Source: Scilla litardierei
Lineage: Eukaryota > Streptophyta > Magnoliopsida > Asparagales > Asparagaceae
Reading direction: 5' to 3'
NCBI GenBank assembly: GCA_030789695.1
Contig: JAULAV010003273.1
Location: 1 to 64,000, forward strand
DNA length: 64,000 bases
Under the pieces are notes generated by a model. That model was not told the DNA's origin, did no database searches, and saw nothing but the letters and a program-made list of their open reading frames with translations. The number at the start of each line of letters is the position of its first letter. The first letter of the stretch is position 1. Below, one piece after another: positions 51,149 through 62,490 of the stretch. The position numbers and the translations under genes are program-made.

Positions 51149-54100
51149 TCAGGGGGGTTGGTACGGGTGATGCCCAATGATCGGCATCCTTTCAGCTTTT
51201 GGAGTAGCGGCCCTTGTCGGTGATAGAGGTGACAGGTAGATCCTCTCAACGATCCTCCCACTGGTGGTGTCCAGGGGCTTCTCCCCCACGTTGGCATTAA
51301 TTGCCACTCTTTACAGGATCCGGACTTCATCAACAGTGAGCCCCAAGGGGTCTTTTTCCTTGCTCCTCGTCGGAGCAACTTTCTTGAATCTGGGAGCGGT
51401 CGTCTGTGAGACACACACTTCTCCAGCTACTTCTTCTTCTTTCTCCCCAATGTGATCCTCAAGGCTCCCCAAGCTATCGGGGGGTTCCTCGAGAGAACTT
51501 CCCAAGCTACAGCCTCGACGATTCTTTCTTCCTCGACATCCAGTAGATTACACCTTTGTTCCTCCGGTGGATACTTCATTTATAATCCCAGATCAAACTC
51601 TACTTTCTGTTTCCTGACATTTAGGGACAGCTTCCCCTTCTTCACATCAATGAGCATGCCAGCTGTCGCCATGAAGGGCCTCTCGAGGATAATCAGGGTA
51701 TGATTGTCCTTCGGTATGTCCATTACTACAAAATCCACAGGCACGTGTACGCCGCTGATGTTCACCGGTAAGTCGTCCACAACCCCCACCGGGTACTTTA
51801 CCGATCTATCTGCCAGTTGCAGAGTCATTCCGGTGGGTTCAAGGTCGCCCATTTTTTCCTCTTGTATAATGATAGAGGCATCAGACTCACGTTCGCACCC
51901 AAGTCGACGAGCACCCGATTGATTTTCACCTCCCCCATCGAGCATGTGATGGAAAAGCTCCCTGGGTCCTTGAGTTTTGGCGGATTCGCTCGTTGAATCA
52001 GAGCGCTGCACTCTGCTGTCAGGATGACTTTCTCTTTCCTTGTACCCTTCGTTAACAAATCCTTCAGAAATTTGGCATACGAAGGGATGGTCTCTATAGC
52101 CTCTAGGAAGGGGATCTGTAAACTTAAGTCTTTCACCATGTCGAAGAACTTGTCGTACTTCTCATCTATCTTCGCCTTGGTAAGTCTTTGGGGAAATGGT
52201 ACCACAGGTTTGAAGACTCTCGGGTTGCCCTCTTCGTTCTTCCTATTTTCTTCCTCAGAAACTCCCTCCAGAGTCATGGTGTTTGATAACGAAGCTCCAT
52301 CGTCATTTGCTTTTACACTTGGTCTCCCATCGACCAATGGAGCTTCGGGTTCTTTAGCGGCCTCCCTAGTCATAACCTGTGTGTCGCTTCTCAAGACTAT
52401 CGTAGACACATTCGCATGATCATCCGTCAAGGCCAATGTTTGGTTGAGGCCCCTAGTATTGACCTCCGGCTGACCCGGCAATTGGCACTGTGCCCTCTGA
52501 AGATTGGCCACTTGCAACCCCAGCTGGGTTACTTGATCGGCCAAAGTCTTCTGTCCCATCTGTAGCTGCATGTTAATCTTCTCCTGGTTTGATATGTATT
52601 GGGTCAGGAGATTCTTGACCGGAGAGATTACCCGTTGTTGGTTATATGGTTGCTGCTGTGGCGGGGGATGCTAATCTCTGGGGGTACTGCTGGTACATCT
52701 GCTGGGGCTAGGGATGACAGTAATGACCTGACCCGCTGGCCCGACCCGGCCCGACCCGGCCCGACCCGGCCCGCAGCCGGGTCGGGGCAAGCTTGGGCTT
52801 TGTATGCGCCCCGGCCCGCTCCGGCCCGCCCCGGTAAACTATAAATGTCCCCAAAAACCTTATTATTTTGATGCGGACCATGCAGTCAGCGAATAACCCA
52901 TAACTCATACTCTATTCCACTATTCTCCCAATTGGGTCAATTCCCAATTTCAAATTACGAAATAAATCAAAATTCTCCCAATTCACAAATAAATTTTTTA
53001 TTTGGGATTCATATGGATGGCAGTAATGACCTGACCCGACCGGCCCGACCCGGCCCGACCCGGTTTTGGTAAGAAAGTACCCGGCCCACCCCGGCCCACG
53101 ACCCGGCCCGCCCCGGCTTGCAGATGGGTCGGGGGAAGCTTGGGTAGTTAAATACCCGCCCTGACCCGCAATATTGCCATTCCTAGCTGGGGCTGTTGTT
53201 GCTGCTGGTACAACTGCTACTGCTGTCGAGGTGGCTGATACAATTGTTGTTGAGGTTGTTGGGGCTGCTGGTATGGTGCCCGATAGTTCAGGTTCGGGTG
53301 GTTCCGGTTATTGGGAGAATATGCCGGATTTAAGCTTGTCCTCGGTGGATAGGACGCATTACCCATCGGGTTATAGAAAAGAGCGCTCGCCTGATCCACC
53401 GATAGTGAGATTTCACCACCATCAAAGCCTCCCAGGACTTCAGCTTCTACTGCTGCCACTTGCTGAGTGTTGGCTCTTCCAGCTCCTACATAAATGCCGA
53501 GATCTGGGTAGACAGCAAATCGAATTTGCTAGATAGTTTGTCGACCTCTTCTACTCTGTGCATTCCTCCAGATCTGGGTGTGGCGCGCTCATCGCACCAC
53601 CTTTCATTATTAGATGCCATGTTCTCCAGAATTTTTTCGGCACCTTCCTCGTTCCTTGACATGAAGGACCCTCCAGCCGCGTCATCCATTGAGGATTTCA
53701 GATCATCCCTAAATCCATTGTTGAAAAAATTGATGATATGCCATTTGGGGAGCTCATGGTGAGGGCATTTCTGTTGCATCTCTTTATACCTCATCCATGC
53801 TCATGCAAGGATTCGTGGCTGCCTTGGGAGAAGGAGATCTCGCTCCTCAGCTTCATTGTCTTCCCCAGGGGAAAGAACTTGTTCAGGAAAGTGTTGGACA
53901 ACTTCTCCCAAGTTGTGAAAGTATTGGGGTCCTTCCCCTTTAGCCATTGTTTGGCGTTATCCCTCAGAGAGAATGGGAACAGTCTGAGCCGGATTGCTTC
54001 AGTCGACACACTGTTGATTCTGAAGGTGTCGCACTTCTCCAAAAATGAGTCCAGATGCTCAATCGGGCTCTCCATTGGTGCCCCTGAAAATTGGTCTTGT

Positions 54101-54351
54101 TGGATCCACATCACCAATGACGGCTTTAGTTCGAAATTTCCGGCCGTAATGGCCGGGGGTTGGATGCTGGACGTGGATCCAGTTGACGGCATCGAGTACT
54201 CAAGCAAGGATGTCTGGGGAGGGGTATTTTCTCCCATGGTTACAGACTCTTCCCTTCTTCTTCTTCTCTCAGCGTTCAAACGCCTCACGATGGCGTTAAT
54301 CTCTGGATCTAGAGGAATCAAGTCGTCGAGACTTCTTGTATTCCTGCGCAT
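51149..54351 (-). pseudogene. Element B gag-pro polyprotein, interrupted by a MITE
   Basis: The ATG at 54351 opens MRRNTRSLDDLIPLDPEI and stays in frame into the capsid (MGENTPPQTSLLEYSMPS, LFPFSLRDNAKQWLKG, TWEKLSNTFLNKFFPLGKT). After a frameshift near 53795 come RYKEMQQKCPHHELPKWHI and the C-terminal capsid. The MITE sits at 52709-53185, in the glutamine-rich region. Beyond it, QRANPPKLKDPGSFSI, RVLVDLGANVSLMPLSLY (protease DLGA motif) and LIILERPFMATAGM identify the protease. The last frame ends GHHPYQPP before the TGA at 51151-51149. It is collinear with element A gag-pro; no pol follows. Confidence 0.9.
52709..53185. mobile_element. Second hAT-type MITE (477 bp) inside element B gag
   Basis: The termini TAGGGATGACAGTA and TATTGCCATTCCTA are imperfect inverted repeats (TAGGrATGrCArTA). 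The 8-bp flanks GCTGGGGC (52701-52708, 53186-53193) are identical. The subterminal regions are full of GGCCCGACCC-type repeats (52737-52780 and 53030-53110); the interior is AT-rich. No transposase is encoded. The features fit the hAT superfamily but a different family from the 4421-5145 element. Confidence 0.9.
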
Positions 54352-54520
54352 GAAAAATCAAGAAACACCCGTGAAGCACATACGGTATAACGACAGAATA
54401 AAAAAGAAAATAAAGAGTAAAAAATAAAAATAAAATGTATAATGCAAAAATTATCGCGTGGTGATGATGTGAACTAGTCTCTAGGGTTCGCAGGGTCCTA
54501 AAATAAACAAGCACGTTACC

Positions 54521-54538
54521 TCCCCGGCAACGGCGCCA
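54521..54538 (-). promoter_or_regulatory. Primer binding site of element B
   Basis: On the minus strand TGGCGCCGTTGCCGGGGA follows the LTR end after AGCTTTA. It is the Athila-type primer site, identical to that of element C. Confidence 0.93.
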
Positions 54539-54545
54539 TAAAGCT

Positions 54546-56064
54546 TGACGGCCCCTAGATTTAGCAATATATGCAGTGGGATTGGGGATACCAGATTTAA
54601 ATATTTGTAACCGCAAACGCACGGTGTTGTAGTGTGGCTTGGGGGTCGAACTCAGGGAGGCATGTGTTGTGCTTGTTGTCAAGAAGGAACCAGTTCACTC
54701 GATGGGTAAGCTAGCCCGATCAATTGGTAGGTTGTCACGAAATAGAAATACGAAGGATGTAAGATATAAAAGGGAACCCAGGACTTTGGTTTCCACCCTA
54801 TCAAGTGCCCTCTCTATTACGACTGATGGATTTGGACACGATTGGATTTTAGGGTTTAGTGGTAAGACGTTGCCTCTAAGAGTTATACCTAGCGTCCCAT
54901 AGGCCCGATATTCCGGTCGATGCCCAGGATGATATGCTAGGTCTGGACGGTGGGCATTCCCATGTCCATTAACACCGACCGACTCTGGGAGCACTAAGCT
55001 CGCAACGATTACTCCTACCATTTCATCCTGTCGTTACCACGCGCTAGGATCCAATGTCTACGCTTGGGGTGTGAGCTGTGGTTAGGAGATCAAACGTCAG
55101 TTTTATTTCCCCTTGGCCCGACGGCCAGAAGCGGTCTTTCTCCCACCAATGACAATAAATCGCCCCGCGTAACCATCTAAATTCCTAAATCCTATCGAAA
55201 CCCTAATCCTATGGTCGTTCTAGGGAGAACCCGCGAAGGGGCTTCCACCAAAATCCTAGATTGGGGAACTACTCACGATTCATAGCAAAAACATCAACAC
55301 AACAAAATTTAGCCATCGGAATCAAAATCAGGCAATAGAAATATAGAGAAAATAGTATTAAGAACGAAATATCAAAGTTACAGAGCAATCAGAACACTTA
55401 CAAAACAAAATAAATTCCGAGCCGTCAAAAATCCCAAAAAGACAGAAAAATAACAGGGGTTCTCGTTTGGGGAAAAACCTATGGCTATTTATAGAAAACA
55501 TGGCCACCCGATTGGGTGAAGCATCACCTGATCGGGTGAGCTGACAGTCGACTCGGCCTTCAGTTCTTCAGATACATCACCCGATCGATTGAAGCGATCG
55601 GGTGAGTCACCGGTTCATTAGATGGAAAATTTGGCTACAGAAGAACCGATCGGGTGAGATGTCACCCGATCGGTTGGAATTCAGCTCCAAAAAAAGAGAA
55701 CTCTGTCGGTTTCACCCGATCGCTGAACCGATCGGGTGAGCTATTCTCTTCTGCTGCTTCTATCCAGGTAGGAAACGCGTGCACCAACCGATCGGGTGGC
55801 TCTGTCCACCCGATCAGTTGAAGGCTGAAACATGGTATTCTTCGATGTTTGGCCCTCAAGATCGCGTATGACACCTCACGTTGCTCCGGGGACTCATGAT
55901 ATCTTCTTTATATGTCCCCAGCGATGTCATTCTCCTCATTGGCACAAAAACACAAAGAAGGGAAAGAAAACTAAAAATCACAAGAGAATGGGTACGGAAC
56001 GATGGAAAACAACGGAAAATCACTAAGAAGACTGCGTGAATATATAAAATATAAACGCACGTCA
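54546..56064 (-). repeat. 5' LTR of element B, with word array and TATA box
   Basis: The LTR is 1519 bp. On the minus strand it begins TGACGTGCG and ends GGGGCCGTCA. The palindromic array runs at about 55812-55503 and is followed on the minus strand by CTATAAATAG (55494-55485), about 9 bp away. The conserved end has GCGTTTGCGGTTACAAATATTTAAATC, as in element A. Confidence 0.93.
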
Positions 56065-56069
56065 AAAGC

Positions 56070-57296
56070 CGACGACGCTCAAGGAGGGATTTCATCCCAT
56101 GCTCAGTTTTACGAAGATCGTATTTTTCTCAATAGGGAGCGTAAAGGGCATCCTTCATCAACCGTCGTCTAGATTCCTTCATCGAATCTAGATGTAAATC
56201 ATTAAATTTTTAGATCTAAAACTTATTTTTCCAGTAGATCTGCATGTTTTAGATCACGAACACAGTAAAAAATCGAATTTTATTTAGATTTGAATGTCTA
56301 ACAAACAGTAAAACTCGATTTTTTGTCTAAAAATCAAATTTTTTTCTCTATATGATCCATGGCCATGCCTTTGTGCATGGCCAGGCCATGCCTTTGTGCA
56401 TGGCCAGGCCATGCCCAAAAAGGCATGGCCGGCTGCACCTATAAGGCGCGGCGGCCGCGCCCTGCAGGTGCGGCCCATCGCCCCCTGCTAGGGCGCGGCC
56501 CGTCGCCCCCTGCTAGGGATGTCGGCGCGGCGGTCGCCCCTGCAGGGCACGGCCAGCTGCCACGGTGGCCGCCGTGGGCCCCCTACTGTTTTTCGAAACC
56601 CTAGCCCTAACGGGCTATTTTTTGGGGGGGAGGCCCAATTAACCTTATTGGGTTATTTTCATGGCCCAAAAAGCCTGGAAATTAGACCACTTACACATAA
56701 TTTTTCTTTTTTTATTTTGGCCTCAAAAACCCAATAATTAAAGAAATTTTAATTTTGTGATATGGTTAAGCGGAAAGATAAATAAAATGAAATGGATAAG
56801 GATTAAAAAAATTTAAAATCATTTTAGCACGTCACTTTATTTCTAGATTATTTATTAATCTTTCATACACCTGTGACGCATAATATCTGCGTGGTTGTAT
56901 AACATATAATATCTGCGTGGATGTGAATTTAGGCTATGTTTTTAGGAATCAGCTAGTTTGCCGATACTCTTACTTTTCGGCATTTTTCCTTTTGAGAGAA
57001 TTTATAAGTGAGATTATACATGTAAAAAGTGGAAGCTGAAGGACCACCCCCATCGAGATGAAGGCGCTAGCTTAAAGAAGAAAAGAGTCTTTTTCTCAAA
57101 AGTTCCCGAGTTGGCTTTAATTTTATGCACTTTTTATGGGATGTAAATTCTTGGACTTTTATTTTTAGTATCGGCTGGCTGGTCCCATATCCCTAAATTA
57201 TTTTTCTTGCCTATACATTAAATGTGTGGATGATTACTTTAAATAGTTAAATAATTCATGCTATCTTTTTTTTGTTTATGTTGCTAGATTGCTTTA
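56070..57296 (+). other. Leader region of copia 2, non-coding
   Basis: This continues the copia 2 leader after element B. It contains a tandem GGCCATGCCTTTGTGCATGG module (about 56359-56430) and a GC-rich stretch (56430-56580) with CCCCCTGCTAGGG repeats. An AT-rich part with a duplicated TAATATCTGCGTGG (about 56880 and 56908) follows. No protein is recognised. A leader of 1.2 kb is long, so a further undetected insertion is possible. Confidence 0.5.
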
Positions 57297-58317
57297 ATGG
57301 TCAGACTTGCGAGTGTCGATTTTTCGGTCTTGAAGGCCGATGGGTCGAACTACTTGAATTGGCAGTTGGACCTGAAGTTTCACCTGCGCTCTCATGGGTT
57401 CAGTCTAACACCCACTTAAAAGGCAATAACAAGTATTGCCGTAGCTGAAAAGGATGCTTCTAAAGAAGCCCTTAATACAGAAGAAGTTTCCGATATACTT
57501 AAGGCGAAAGCCATTATTTATATCAGGAAACACTTAGACTCGACCTGAAGAACGAGTATCTTACTGTAGAGGATCCTTATAAACTGTGGGACACACTTGA
57601 GGAGAGGTACAGACATCAAAGGGATGTCATACTCCCTCGTGCACAGTACGAGTGGACTCACCTCCGCATACAGGATTACAAAACTGTAGCAGAGTACAAC
57701 TCAGAACTATTTTGAATTACCTCACGCCTGAAGTTGTGTAGTGAGAATGTGTCTGAGAAAATTTTGCTCAAGAAGACGTTTACGTCTTTTCATAAGAAAG
57801 ACATGATCCTTATGCAATAATACCGTGAGAGAAAGTTCACTAAATACTCTGATCTACTCTCATGCATCCTAATGGCTGAACAGAACAGAGATTTGTTGGT
57901 TGCCACTCATAACATGTGCCCTCCTGGCTCTGCTCTACCGCCACCTCCTGCAGAGGCACATTTCCAATCTTCCCAGAAGAAGAAGATGGATAAGAAGGCA
58001 ACGTTCCAGAAATGGAAAGAACAGAAGCAGCGGAAAAAGGCTACTCCTCATGCTCCTCCCCAGAACCAGAAGTTCGCAGCAAAGAAGCAAAAGTGTACGC
58101 CCAACAAAGGTGGTCCCCCCAAGAAAGACTGGGAGGATAATGTTTGAAATGCGGAATGACTGGCCACCAGTCCAGAATCTGCCTCGCTACCAAAAACCTA
58201 CAGGACCTCTACCAGGCAAGTCTCAAGCCTTACGCTGAGACAAACTCGATAGATAGCATAGTGTTACCAGAGACTACATGGAATCCAGAAGATTTCATGG
58301 AAGACGATACTCTTTAG
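57297..58317 (+). pseudogene. Copia 2 gag, broken
   Basis: The ATG at 57297 opens MVRLASVDFSVLKADGSNYL and LDLKFHLRSHG, matching copia 1 gag. Stops appear near 57418 and frameshifts near 57540 and 57710. IYIRKHL, DPYKLWDTLEERYRHQ and QYEWTHLRIQDYKTVAEYNS can be followed. From about 57872 a lysine/glutamine-rich region leads, after a frameshift, to an intact zinc knuckle CLKCGMTGHQSRIC (about 58141-58182). The end matches copia 1 (LQDLYQASLKP) and finishes at 58317. The protein would be the particle-forming nucleocapsid precursor. Confidence 0.88.
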
Positions 58318-58453
58318 TCATGGATCATCTGCATTTTATTTTCTAGCAATGTATCTTCCTTTCTTGCAATGTATCTTGCTTTATGATTCCATGTCAAACT
58401 ATTCAGGATCTTAATATAAATGAAAGTAGTTTTCTTTTCGTATTATTTATTGC

Positions 58454-60669
58454 TTGAATGTCTTTTTATATATTGATATGGAATCCATAGGCCTAGTGGA
58501 TAGTGCATCAACGCACTCAATCCTTCAAAATACAGACTACTTTACGAGCATATGTAGCTATTCTGGTTCATTGAGAACAATCTTAGGACCAGCTGATATA
58601 ATAGAAGGATCAGGGGAAACAATCATATTGCTCCCCAATAATACACCGATCAAAATTAGAGATGCATTATACTCTACTAAATCAATCCGAAACCTCCTAA
58701 GCTTTAAATATATCTGTTCAAACGGTCGAGGACAATAAAAAAGAATACTTAGACATAACGTATCTTACAAATGGTACAAAAACCACCGTGGAATGTTTCA
58801 AGGGCTCCCCTCGGGACTCTACCAAACAAGTATTCATTCTCCAGAAGCATTTTTGATGGAGCACCTGCAGTGCCCCCAAACACCAGAATTTCAACTCTGG
58901 CATGATAGACTGGGACACCCTGGATCTGTTATGATGTACCGTATCATAAAAAGCTCAAGGGGTATAAATTTTAAGAACTTGAAGATTCTTCAAAAAGGTA
59001 AATTCACATGTCCACCCTGTTACAAGGGTAAACTAATTACGAGACCCTCTCCACTTAAAGTGGACTTGGAGTCTCCAAGCTTTCTGGAAAGAATCCACGA
59101 AAACATTTGTTGGCATATACACCCATCAAGTGGTCTTTTCATGTACTTCATGGTCCTGATAGACGCATCTATTAAGTGGTCACATGTGTGTCTACTGTCC
59201 ACCCGTAACTTAGCACTGGCTAAGCTTTTAACTCAGATAATCAGGTTGCGGGCCCACTTCCCCGACTACCAGATAAAGAAACTTCGTCTGGACAATGCGG
59301 GGAGTTTACATCACAAGTCTTCCTAGACTACTGCCAAGCACATGGCATTGAAATCGAACATCCAGTAGCACATGTTCACACCCAAAATGGGTTAGCAGAA
59401 TCTCTAATTAAGATTCTACAATGGATTGCTCGTCCATTATTACTTCAATCCCAGTTGCCAATGAATGCATGGGGTCATGCAATATTGCATGCTGCATCCT
59501 AAATAAAATTAAGACCTTCTGGAGGTCAGTCATCTTCTCCTATGCAATTAGCACTTGGAGTTCCACCAATTATCTCACACTTGAGAATATTTGGTTGTGC
59601 AGTATATGTCCTCATAGCACCACCACAAAGGACAAAGATTGGTCCACAACGTTGTCTAGGGATTTATGTTCGGTTTGGCACACCCTCCATCATAAGATTC
59701 CTTGAACCCCTTACAGGAGACGTTTTTAAGGCACGACTAGAAGACTGTGAATTTGATGAAATATCATTTCCAAAACTAAGCTTACAAACCAAGAAGCCTG
59801 AAGCTTCAGAGAGTACCACTTGGAATACAAAGACATTAAGTCACTTTGATCCGCCTACAAGCCAGTGTGAGGAGGAGGTCCTGAAGATTCTCTATATCCA
59901 AGACACTGTCCATCTCTTGTCAGACAAATTTACTGACAACCACAAGATTGTCAGATCACACGTCCCTGCTATAAACACTCCAGCTAGAATTGACATACCG
60001 CAAAATGGATACAATCCACCTGCAGCAGAGATGGTTAGACCCCTTAAAAAGAGAGGATGACCACCGGGATCCAAGGACCAAGTCCCTCGAAAGAGTAGGA
60101 TCCTTGGCAATAGTAAAACAATACCACCATAGGATGCTACTATAAGCCCTGCTCCCACATCTCTCCCAAACTCTCAAACAGAGGAAAAATCGGGAGAAAA
60201 TGAAGTTTCGATACATTATGTACGAACTGGGGAGTATTGGGAGAGAAAGATCACAATTATAGATGAAACATGTAATATTGCCATCAACGTCGCGTACTAC
60301 GACGATGATATTGAACCACACTCTCTGACAGAATGTCAAAGCAGAGATGATTGGCCAAAGTGGAAAGCGGCAATAGGAGTGGAGTTGGATTCACTCACAA
60401 AACGCAAGGTCTTCGGACCTATCGTCCAGACACCAAAAGGTGTAAAACCTGTGGGTTATAAATGGGTATTTGTTAGAAAAAGAAATGAATAGAATGAGAT
60501 CATTCGCTACAAAGCAAGGCTCGTAGCGCAGGGTATTACCCAACGTCCAGGGGTGGATTTTGATGCCACATGCTCCCCGGTCATGGACGTGATCACCTTC
60601 TGATTCCTCATTAGCTTGACAACTCAAGAGGGTTTAGATATGTAGCTTATGGACGTCGTGACTGCATAT
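58454..60669 (+). pseudogene. Copia 2 pol: protease, integrase, start of RT; truncated by insertion
   Basis: The aspartic protease has ESIGLVDSASTHSIL (active-site D at about 58499). The pre-integrase has FQLWHDRLGHPGSVMM and CPPCYKGKL. The integrase core shows VLIDASIKWSH, IKKLRLDNAG (about 59275-59304) and, in another frame, HVHTQNGLAESLIK. The DE region is only partly conserved. A copia-type linker follows (VRSHVPAINTPARIDIP). The RT begins with [44 protein letters not shown] and stops in MDVVTAY at 60669. Several stops are present. This copy supplies the integrase part that copia 1 has lost. Confidence 0.88.
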
Positions 60670-61752
60670 TGATCGATCTAGAACTAACTCCAAAATGATG
60701 TTGTTTACCGCAAGCGCACGGTATAGTGGCAAGCGGGTATCAAACACGGGAAAGCGGTGATATACTACCTATCTACTCCTCAGTTGAGTCAGACTGCGGG
60801 TTTATTGATGGATGTGGAATATAGGATGTTGTAATGGCGATGGATGTGAAGGTTGTGTCACTCAATGTTGCAAGCAAGGGGTTCCACACAAAGAAAGAAA
60901 TAAATAAAATATAAAAGACTATGGCTTTAGGACTTGCCACTAGGATCGTCGGATATCGATGCTAGGCTAGAATTCTTACGTTGCATTGGATTTATGGGGA
61001 TGGTCTCTCATTGACGCAATGGTGGTAGCCGCCAATGTAGTGGTATAGTTCGTCGGTGGAACTCCTCAAGGCACGAGCCGTACATGGTCACAAGCCTTGG
61101 TTGAATCCACTAACTCCCTAATTAAATCCGTAGGATACTTCTTAAGCTAATCGATTCCATCGACCGTTGGCACGATCTCAGTACGAGTTCACCTAGGGAT
61201 TTTGTTGGATCAACCAAAATTTAACCCCTTTTATATCCAATGTATCATAAAAATCCTATCTTTGCATCTAGATTCTAAAATCCTAGGACTAATCCCTTAG
61301 CCCTAGATGGAATTACTCATGCATCATAGCAATAGATATAAAAACGATAGAAAACTTCATTGCATGCATCAAGAGAGATAAACAATAAGAAATCAATACG
61401 AAGAACTAAAAATAGAATTCAAGAGAACAAAATACTTATCTTGATACAAGGGAGGTGTCTAGGGCATAGCCTAACTCCCAAAAGATTGCCCCCAAAAAAT
61501 CTACAAAAGCTCTCTAAAACCTCCCCTCTGACGGCTGCCCATTCCTCTCTCCAAAAACCCTCGCAAAACAACCCCCAGAAGCCCTCTCCAAAATCGTCCC
61601 CAAAATCCGGACGCAACTTAAAATCTGAGCCCGTGGCGACTCGGTCGAGTAGAAAGCTGCTCGGTCAAGCCGTCAGAAATTATGAATCCATTGTCCAAAA
61701 CGTCGCTCTGCCTGCTCGGACCGAGAAGGGTTTTCTCGGTCGAGTAGGCAGC
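60670..61752 (-). mobile_element. Gypsy (Athila-like) LTR, minus strand, interrupted
   Basis: The sequence begins TGATCGATCTAG exactly where the copia 2 RT stops. It has TTACCGCAAGCGCACGG (60708-60724), the same conserved LTR-end block as elements A and B in minus orientation. Near the right it contains CTCGGTCGAGTAG words (61632-61752). Since copia sequence lies directly to its left, it is a 3' or solo LTR; its other end is beyond the chromovirus-like LTR. A 161-codon frame at 61360 is Lys/Ser/Pro-rich and not recognised. Confidence 0.65.
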
Positions 61753-62035
61753 TGTAATGACTGGTTTTCATGTATCTGGATTAATTATATTATATATATA
61801 TGTTTTGGTGGATTTTCTCCTTATGTATGGTTTTCGTCTCCGTAGCTTTCACTTTCGATCGTTTCGTCGTGTTTTCCTAGCTTCTTCCGTTGATCGTCGA
61901 TTTTGGAGTAAGTCATTCGTGACGGGCTTCATATCGGTCATATCTTATTGTTAGATCAAGCCTAGGAGTCTTAGGAATCGATCCCGGAGCTTTGCGCTCC
62001 ATTTCGGAACTTTTTGTGCACGTTAGCCGGTACAA

Positions 62036-62490
62036 GAAGGGGAACCGACCGACTAGATGGCGATTTAGTCGGTCGGCAAACCTTCATGGACCGACTAGTG
62101 GGCTTTGTAAATTACTCAGGAGTTACTGTTTATCGTTAGTCGGTCTAAGAACATTGGTCGACCGACTAGGTTGCAAACTAGTCGGTCAGCAATCGTTCTT
62201 TAACCGACTAGCTCTATGATCCTTTTGATACCAAGTACTATTCATTCTTAGTCGGTCTAAGAACGTTCATCGACCGACTAGATTCGAAACTAGTCGGTCA
62301 GTAGTTGTTCTTTGACCGACTAAATCTAAATCCTATTTTTGTACAGGAGTTACTGTTTGGACTTAGTCGGCCTGTGTTGGTCAACCGACCGACTAGTTCC
62401 CAAACTAGTCGGTCAGTGGTTGCTCTTTGACCAACTAATTAGTGTCGAAACCCTAATTTCTGGGCAGCCGCCAGCACTCCCTATTTAAAC
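62036..62490 (+). promoter_or_regulatory. Palindromic word array plus TATA box in the chromovirus-like LTR
   Basis: About fourteen copies of TAGTCGGTC or its complement GACCGACTA occur, mostly in alternating orientation. They are arranged in about three higher-order units, for example AAACTAGTCGGTCAG...CTTTGACCGACTAA at 62287-62327. The TATA-like CTATTTAAAC lies about 37 bp after the last word, followed by a CT-rich transcript start region. Confidence 0.75.

Larger units (their letters stand above)
36295..56064 (-). mobile_element. Athila-type element B, non-autonomous, with three nested insertions
   Basis: The element is flanked by AAAGC at 36290-36294 and 56065-56069, a perfect 5-bp TSD. 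Read on the minus strand: 5' LTR (56064-54546), primer site (54538-54521), gag-pro (54351-51149), stem-loop, internal promoter-like module (about 50960-50461), Athila ORF-1-like gene (from 50101), 3' UTR, 3' LTR (43386-36295). No pol is present. Insertions inside B are a hAT-type MITE (52709-53185), a chromovirus-like solo LTR (44693-48420) and element C (36650-42206). It is the same family as element A but in a different subfamily. Confidence 0.93.
36056..60669 (+). mobile_element. Ty1/copia retrotransposon 2, split by nested insertions
   Basis: The pieces are the LTR and first bases of the leader (36056-36294), then, after the 19.8-kb element B, the rest of the leader, gag (57297-58317) and pol (58454-60669). 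Pol stops inside the RT motif MDVVTAY, where a gypsy LTR begins. Protein similarity to copia 1 is strong. The 3' end lies outside the window. A possible left TSD is GATAG (36051-36055). All reading frames are broken. Confidence 0.88.

Noticed and set aside
61360..61845. 161-codon Lys/Ser-rich ORF as a gene
   Set aside because: It spans the junction of two LTRs of different elements, so it is a chance frame.
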